From assembly GCF_018390575.1 (NCBI RefSeq), contig NZ_JAHBCJ010000004.1, positions 74,145-138,144 on the forward strand: a DNA stretch of 64,000 nt, in the 5' to 3' direction. The stretch comes from Bhargavaea massiliensis (lineage in GTDB: Bacteria > Bacillota > Bacilli > Bacillales_A > Planococcaceae). Both the position numbers and the translations under genes were made by a program. Below the pieces are notes generated by a model. The model was not told the origin of the DNA and searched no databases. It saw nothing but the letters and a program-made list of their open reading frames with translations. Below are positions 60,103-64,000 of the stretch, piece after piece. Within the stretch, counting starts at the first letter, position 1; each line of letters starts with the position of its first letter.

Positions 60103-61158
60103 ATGATGCAATTCGGCAGAACGGATCTGCTTGACGAAACGGAAGAAATGGTCAGGCACCGAACTGAAAAGGACAAAGAAAAACTAAAAGAATCCAGCGG
60201 CATCGATTTTCGTGAAAAGCGAAAAGGGCGCTTTATCGTAACGGAGATCCGGGTGGATGAAAAAGGCGCCGAGAAGATCGGCAGAAAGCCCGGTACGTAC
60301 ATTACCCTCACCGCACCGGGCCTCACTGCCGATGATTCGGAAGGCTTCGTGGAAATGGAACAGCTTCTGGCTGACAAACTGCGGGAAATGCACGCATCTC
60401 TCGGACTGCCGGAACACCCGAAAGTGCTCGTCGTCGGACTTGGCAACCGCTCCGTCACACCGGATGCTGTCGGCCCGTATGCCATCGATCGCCTTCAAGA
60501 AGCCGTCCCGGCATTTTACTCGGAGGATCCCGGACTCATTGCCTATGCGGCAGGTGTGACCGGCCAGACAGGATTCGAAACCAGTGATTTTGTACATGCA
60601 CTGGCGGATAAAGTCAGCCCGGACCTGATCATTGTCATTGATGCACTGGCGGCAAGGGACAGCACACGATTGTGCCGGACCATCCAGCTGACGGATACCG
60701 GCATCCATCCGGGGTCCGGTGTCGGCAACGAGCGGAAAGAAATCTCAAAGGAAGTGCTCGGAATCCCGGTTACTGCAATCGGCGTCCCGACGGTCGTGGA
60801 CGGGCCGGTCATGGTGTCTGACGCCATCGAATCGGTATTTAACTACATCGCAGCAAAAATTGAAGAAAAAAATTCCCCATCATCGGCACTGGCCGTCACC
60901 CCGTGGCTTCATGACAAATCAAAAGAAACCGATAAAAAGGTGCTTAAGCCGATCTTCGGTGAATGGTCACAGTGGTCCAAGGAAGACAAGCAGCAACTGT
61001 TCGAGGAAGTGCTTTCGTCGGACGAGCAAAGCATGTTCGTCACGCCAAAGGAAACCGATACGTGGATCCTGCAGTATGCAACGCTCGTATCGTCAGGCGT
61101 GGTGAAATGGCTGTCACCTGCCAATCCGGGTTCTGAATCCCCTGCTTCCGCCATATAG
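60103..61158 (+). CDS. gpr: Spore germination endopeptidase GPR
   Basis: GPR degrades the small acid-soluble spore proteins during germination. The 351-residue protein begins with a short pro-region leading to FGRTDLLDETEEMV, the auto-processing area, and has VVGLGNRSVTPDAVGP and VIVIDALAARDSTRL, typical of peptidase family A25. ATG 60103 follows GGAGGTG. spoIIP follows after 22 nt, as in B. subtilis. Confidence 0.95.
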   Translation: MMQFGRTDLLDETEEMVRHRTEKDKEKLKESSGIDFREKRKGRFIVTEIRVDEKGAEKIGRKPGTYITLTAPGLTADDSEGFVEMEQLLADKLREMHASLGLPEHPKVLVVGLGNRSVTPDAVGPYAIDRLQEAVPAFYSEDPGLIAYAAGVTGQTGFETSDFVHALADKVSPDLIIVIDALAARDSTRLCRTIQLTDTGIHPGSGVGNERKEISKEVLGIPVTAIGVPTVVDGPVMVSDAIESVFNYIAAKIEEKNSPSSALAVTPWLHDKSKETDKKVLKPIFGEWSQWSKEDKQQLFEEVLSSDEQSMFVTPKETDTWILQYATLVSSGVVKWLSPANPGSESPASAI

Positions 61159-61180
61159 TGCGGGAGGGGGGATTCTTTTG

Positions 61181-61999
61181 ATGAAGAAAAAGTGGCAGTT
61201 CTATACATGGCTGATCCTATTCTTGTTCTTGATGCCGTTCATAACGGTCAAGATCCCCGGCCTGAATCCGGAGGTCCGGGAGGCCGCCCCGGAATCGGGC
61301 AGGCTCGTCTATGCCGCCAACCTGTTCGACTTTGAGGTTGAAGAGGACGGAGAACCTGCGGAAGCGGGCGGGACCGGACGGGCACTGATGTACTTTACCC
61401 ATTCCCACGAGGCATTTGCGCCGATTCTACGGGCAAAGGAAGGCAAGACCGCCGTCTCGCACAGCAAGGAGAATATTATGAACCTCGGCGAGGCGTTCAA
61501 TTCCCACTTCGGCATGAATGGAATCAAGCTGGACGTCCTGAACTATGACAATGCCGGCCAGATGAGCCGGAATGGTGTCCCGCACAGCCGCGCCTATAAG
61601 GCGATCAGGCCCCATGTGGCAAAGCAGATGGAGGCAGGAAAATACGACCTCGTCCTGGATGTCCACAGGGATTCCCTCGGCAGGAACAAGACCACACTGG
61701 ACCATAAGGACGGGCCTTATGCGAAAGTGTATTTTGTCATCGGTGAAGATCACGGCGGCCATAAGGACAATCGGCAATTGGCGGAAAAAATCTCTGCAAA
61801 AATGAACGAACTGATTCCCGGCATCTCCAAGGGGATCTTCAGGAAAAGCGGCCACGGCGTCGACGGCATTTATAACCAGGATCTCGGACCGAACGTGCTG
61901 CTGATCGAAATGGGCGGTACGGAAAATACGGAGGAAGAGCTTAACCGGACAGCGGCGATTGTCGCAAAAGCTTCGGCAGAAGTGCTTGCAGGAAGATGA
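61181..61999 (+). CDS. spoIIP: Stage II sporulation protein P (SpoIIP), short form
   Basis: SpoIIP is the amidase/endopeptidase of the SpoIIDMP complex that drives engulfment. The 272-residue protein has an N-terminal membrane anchor (about 8-25) and the catalytic domain with MYFTHSHEAF, VLDVHRDS and LLIEMGG, the conserved His/Glu residues. It is about 130 residues shorter than the B. subtilis protein (about 401), mainly in the region after the anchor. GGGAGGGGGGA precedes ATG 61181. yqxA, next in B. subtilis, is absent. Confidence 0.92.
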   Translation: MKKKWQFYTWLILFLFLMPFITVKIPGLNPEVREAAPESGRLVYAANLFDFEVEEDGEPAEAGGTGRALMYFTHSHEAFAPILRAKEGKTAVSHSKENIMNLGEAFNSHFGMNGIKLDVLNYDNAGQMSRNGVPHSRAYKAIRPHVAKQMEAGKYDLVLDVHRDSLGRNKTTLDHKDGPYAKVYFVIGEDHGGHKDNRQLAEKISAKMNELIPGISKGIFRKSGHGVDGIYNQDLGPNVLLIEMGGTENTEEELNRTAAIVAKASAEVLAGR

Positions 62000-62037
62000 A
62001 CGGCCGGAAAAACAATGACTTTCCCGCAGGGCCCTGA

Positions 62038-62066
62038 TTGAATCATGTTTTGTCCACTGTTATAAT
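62038..62066 (+). promoter_or_regulatory. sigma-A promoter of lepA
   Basis: TTGAAT (62038-62043), exactly 17 nt, TATAAT (62061-62066), 29 nt before the start codon. Confidence 0.8.
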
Positions 62067-62095
62067 TCAAAATAGTTTACAGAGGAGTGGACAAC

Positions 62096-63925
62096 ATGAA
62101 TCGCGAAGAACGACTTGCACGCCGGGACCACATCCGGAATTTCTCGATCATTGCTCATATCGATCACGGGAAATCCACGCTGGCCGACCGGATTTTGGAG
62201 AAAACGGAAACCCTGACATCACGGGAAATGAAAGACCAGCTCCTTGACTCGATGGACCTGGAGCGTGAGCGGGGCATTACGATCAAATTGAATGCCATCC
62301 AGCTGAAATATAAGGCAAAAGACGGTGAAGAATATATCCTTCACCTGATTGATACACCTGGGCACGTCGACTTCACTTATGAAGTATCACGGAGTCTGGC
62401 TGCATGTGAAGGCGCCATCCTCGTCGTTGATGCGGCGCAGGGAATCGAGGCCCAGACGCTGGCAAACGTGTATCTGGCGCTCGACAACGACCTGGAAATC
62501 CTGCCGGTCATCAACAAGATCGATCTTCCTGCTGCAGACCCGGAACGGGTCAAGCAGGAGATTGAAGATGTGATCGGACTGGATGCTTCCGAAGCCGTCC
62601 ATGCTTCGGCCAAAGCGGGAATCGGCATCGAAGAGATCATTGAGCAAGTTGTGGAAAAAGTGCCGGCACCGACCGGAGACCCGGACGCGCCGCTGAAGGC
62701 ACTCATTTTCGACTCTCTTTATGATCAGTACCGGGGAGTCGTCGCCTACATCCGGATTGTCGAAGGGACAGTGAAACCCGGGGACAAGATCCGCATGATG
62801 GCGACCGGTAAGGAATTCGAAGTCGTGGAGGCAGGCGTCTTCACGCCAAAAGCCACTAAACGCGACGAACTGACTGTCGGCGATGTCGGCTACCTGACAG
62901 CAGCGATCAAGAATGTCGGGGATACCCGCGTGGGGGATACCATCACACTCGCCTCGAATCCGGCCGATGAACCTCTCCCGGGTTACCGGAAGCTGAATCC
63001 GATGGTTTTCTGCGGGCTTTATCCGATTGATACGGCCAAATACAATGACTTGCGCGAGGCTCTGGAAAAACTGGAGCTGAATGATTCCGCGCTGACCTAT
63101 GAAGCGGAAACATCCCAGGCGCTCGGTTTTGGCTTCCGCTGCGGATTTCTCGGCCTGCTCCATATGGAAATCATCCAGGAGCGGATCGAGCGTGAATTCA
63201 AGATCGACCTCATCACCACCGCGCCAAGCGTCATTTATGATGTCGTCATGACGGACGGTTCCATTCTGAAGGTGGACAACCCGTCGCTGATGCCGGATCC
63301 GCAGAAAATCGAAGAGGTCCAGGAGCCGTATGTCAAGGCCTCCATCATGGTTCCGAACGATTACGTCGGGGCTGTCATGGAACTGTGCCAGCGGAAACGC
63401 GGCCACTTTATGACGATGGATTATCTGGATTCGACACGGGTAAACATCATCTATGAGATCCCGCTGTCCGAGATCGTTTATGACTTCTTTGATCAGCTCA
63501 AGTCGCATACGAAAGGGTATGCTTCGTTCGACTACGAACTGATCGGATACCGCACGAGCAAGCTCGTGAAAATGGATATTCTTCTGAACGCCGAGAAAGT
63601 GGATGCGCTCAGCTTTATTGTTCACCGCGACTTTTCCTATGAGCGGGGCAAGGCAATTGTTGAAAAGCTGAAGGAACTCATCCCTAGGCAACAGTTCGAG
63701 GTGCCCGTACAGGCGGCCATCGGAAATAAAATTGTCGCCCGCTCGACCATCAAGTCCATGGGCAAAAACGTCCTTGCCAAATGTTACGGCGGGGACATTT
63801 CCCGGAAACGCAAACTTCTCGAAAAGCAGAAAGCCGGGAAAAAGCGGATGAAACAGGTTGGTTCTGTTGAAGTGCCGCAAGAAGCATTTATGGCCGTACT
63901 CAGCATGGACGAGGACAAGTCCTAA
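62096..63925 (+). CDS. lepA: Elongation factor 4 (LepA)
   Basis: LepA is a ribosomal GTPase linked to back-translocation and 30S biogenesis. The 609-residue protein has G1 AHIDHGKST (about residues 18-26), G3 DTPGHVDF, G4 NKIDLP, EF-G-like domains II, III and V, and the LepA-specific C-terminal domain (about 485-609). GAGGAGTGG serves ATG 62096; GTG 62087 overlaps it. Confidence 0.98.
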   Translation: MNREERLARRDHIRNFSIIAHIDHGKSTLADRILEKTETLTSREMKDQLLDSMDLERERGITIKLNAIQLKYKAKDGEEYILHLIDTPGHVDFTYEVSRSLAACEGAILVVDAAQGIEAQTLANVYLALDNDLEILPVINKIDLPAADPERVKQEIEDVIGLDASEAVHASAKAGIGIEEIIEQVVEKVPAPTGDPDAPLKALIFDSLYDQYRGVVAYIRIVEGTVKPGDKIRMMATGKEFEVVEAGVFTPKATKRDELTVGDVGYLTAAIKNVGDTRVGDTITLASNPADEPLPGYRKLNPMVFCGLYPIDTAKYNDLREALEKLELNDSALTYEAETSQALGFGFRCGFLGLLHMEIIQERIEREFKIDLITTAPSVIYDVVMTDGSILKVDNPSLMPDPQKIEEVQEPYVKASIMVPNDYVGAVMELCQRKRGHFMTMDYLDSTRVNIIYEIPLSEIVYDFFDQLKSHTKGYASFDYELIGYRTSKLVKMDILLNAEKVDALSFIVHRDFSYERGKAIVEKLKELIPRQQFEVPVQAAIGNKIVARSTIKSMGKNVLAKCYGGDISRKRKLLEKQKAGKKRMKQVGSVEVPQEAFMAVLSMDEDKS

Positions 63926-63931
63926 CACCGG

Positions 63932-63958
63932 AAAAAGGAGGCGGCCGCCTCCTTTTTT
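63932..63958 (+). terminator. palindromic terminator after lepA
   Basis: AGGAGGCGG/CCGCCTCCT, a perfect palindrome flanked by five A and six T, so it could work in both directions. It lies seven nt after lepA. Confidence 0.92.
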
Positions 63959-63981
63959 CGCATGAAAGAAGGAAACACAAG

Positions 63982-64000
63982 ATGACAGACGGTCTTTATA
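63982..64000 (+). CDS. hemW: start of the next gene, probably hemW (partial)
   Basis: ATG 63982 follows GAAGGAAAC and reads MTDGLY to the window edge. hemW (radical-SAM heme chaperone, formerly hemN-like) follows lepA in B. subtilis, and HemW proteins begin with a short stretch before YIHIPFC, which the visible codons could lead into. The name rests on context only. Confidence 0.4.

Noticed and set aside
61130-61159. Separate sigma-E promoter for spoIIP
   Set aside because: CATATAGT at 61152-61159 looks like a -10, but nothing like a -35 lies at the right distance.
62387-63928. 513-residue open frame antisense to lepA
   Set aside because: Shadow frame of a GC-rich coding sequence; lepA on the other strand has every conserved GTPase motif and a strong promoter.

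Overview
The window looks like a chromosomal segment of an endospore-forming, naturally competent member of the Bacillales. Gene order follows the Bacillus subtilis spoIVF-rplU-obg-ruvAB-secDF-recJ-relA-hisS-aspS-alaS-greA-sigK-comE-holA-gpr-lepA backbone almost block by block. The fairly high G+C, the short proteins and the interspersed repeats suggest a Planococcaceae-type organism (Bhargavaea or a relative). That placement is inference from general knowledge, not from a search. Nearly all genes are on the + strand. The exceptions are niaR, spoVB, an SH3/amidase_3 cell-wall hydrolase, rarA, sigK, a YqzM-type microprotein and rpsT.

Layout. 1-164: 20-bp phased tandem repeat. 256-5907: spoIVFA-spoIVFB, L21 leader, rplU-prp-rpmA, spo0B-obg-pheB-pheA. 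5958-8610: niaR (-), safA and a CotS/YsxE-like kinase-fold coat gene. 8792-12949: ruvAB-queA-tgt-yajC. 13088-18518: DUF421 protein, spoVB (-), comN, secDF, LapA-like. 18668-24303: recJ-apt-relA-dtd. 24304-26341: a gene-poor stretch with an interspersed repeat, then the amidase (-). 26410-30892: T-box, hisS-aspS, 6S RNA, tcdA. 30966-31481: second 20-bp array and a MITE-like element. 31483-41796: rarA (-), cymR, cysteine desulfurase, mnmA, TPR protein, recD2, T-box, alaS. 41867-47892: IreB-family, ruvX, DUF1292, mltG, trmR, udk, greA, YrrS-like, mtnN. 47925-48741: a 27-residue membrane microprotein and sigK (-). 48879-57643: yqeG-yqeH-aroE-yhbY-nadD-yqeK-rsfS-yqeM-like, comEA-comEB-comEC, yqzM (-). 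57817-63925: holA, an unknown gene, rpsT (-), gpr, spoIIP, lepA, and the first codons of the next gene (probably hemW).

How the genes fit together. Translation and ribosome assembly dominate (L21, L27 with its processing protease Prp, S20, Obg, YqeH, RsfS, YhbY, EF-4, HisRS, AspRS, AlaRS, and the tRNA modifiers QueA, Tgt, MnmA, TcdA and TrmR). DNA repair is represented by RuvAB, RuvX, RecJ, RarA and RecD2. Sporulation genes are scattered through the window: Spo0B, SpoIVFA/FB and their expected substrate pro-SigK, SpoVB, SpoIIP, SafA and GPR. Competence is represented by ComN and ComEA/EB/EC.

This is mostly a well-understood core region and I see no new multi-gene system. The points most worth a second look are the two 20-bp phased arrays sharing one core, an Asn-type (AAC) specifier in the hisS-aspS T-box, a SpoIVFB that ends before the CBS domain, a hairpin plus T-run inside the greA leader, a 27-residue membrane ORF with its own promoter and terminator, a promoter-terminator-bounded gene of unknown function, and near-identical forespore-type promoter boxes before gpr and the DUF421 gene.
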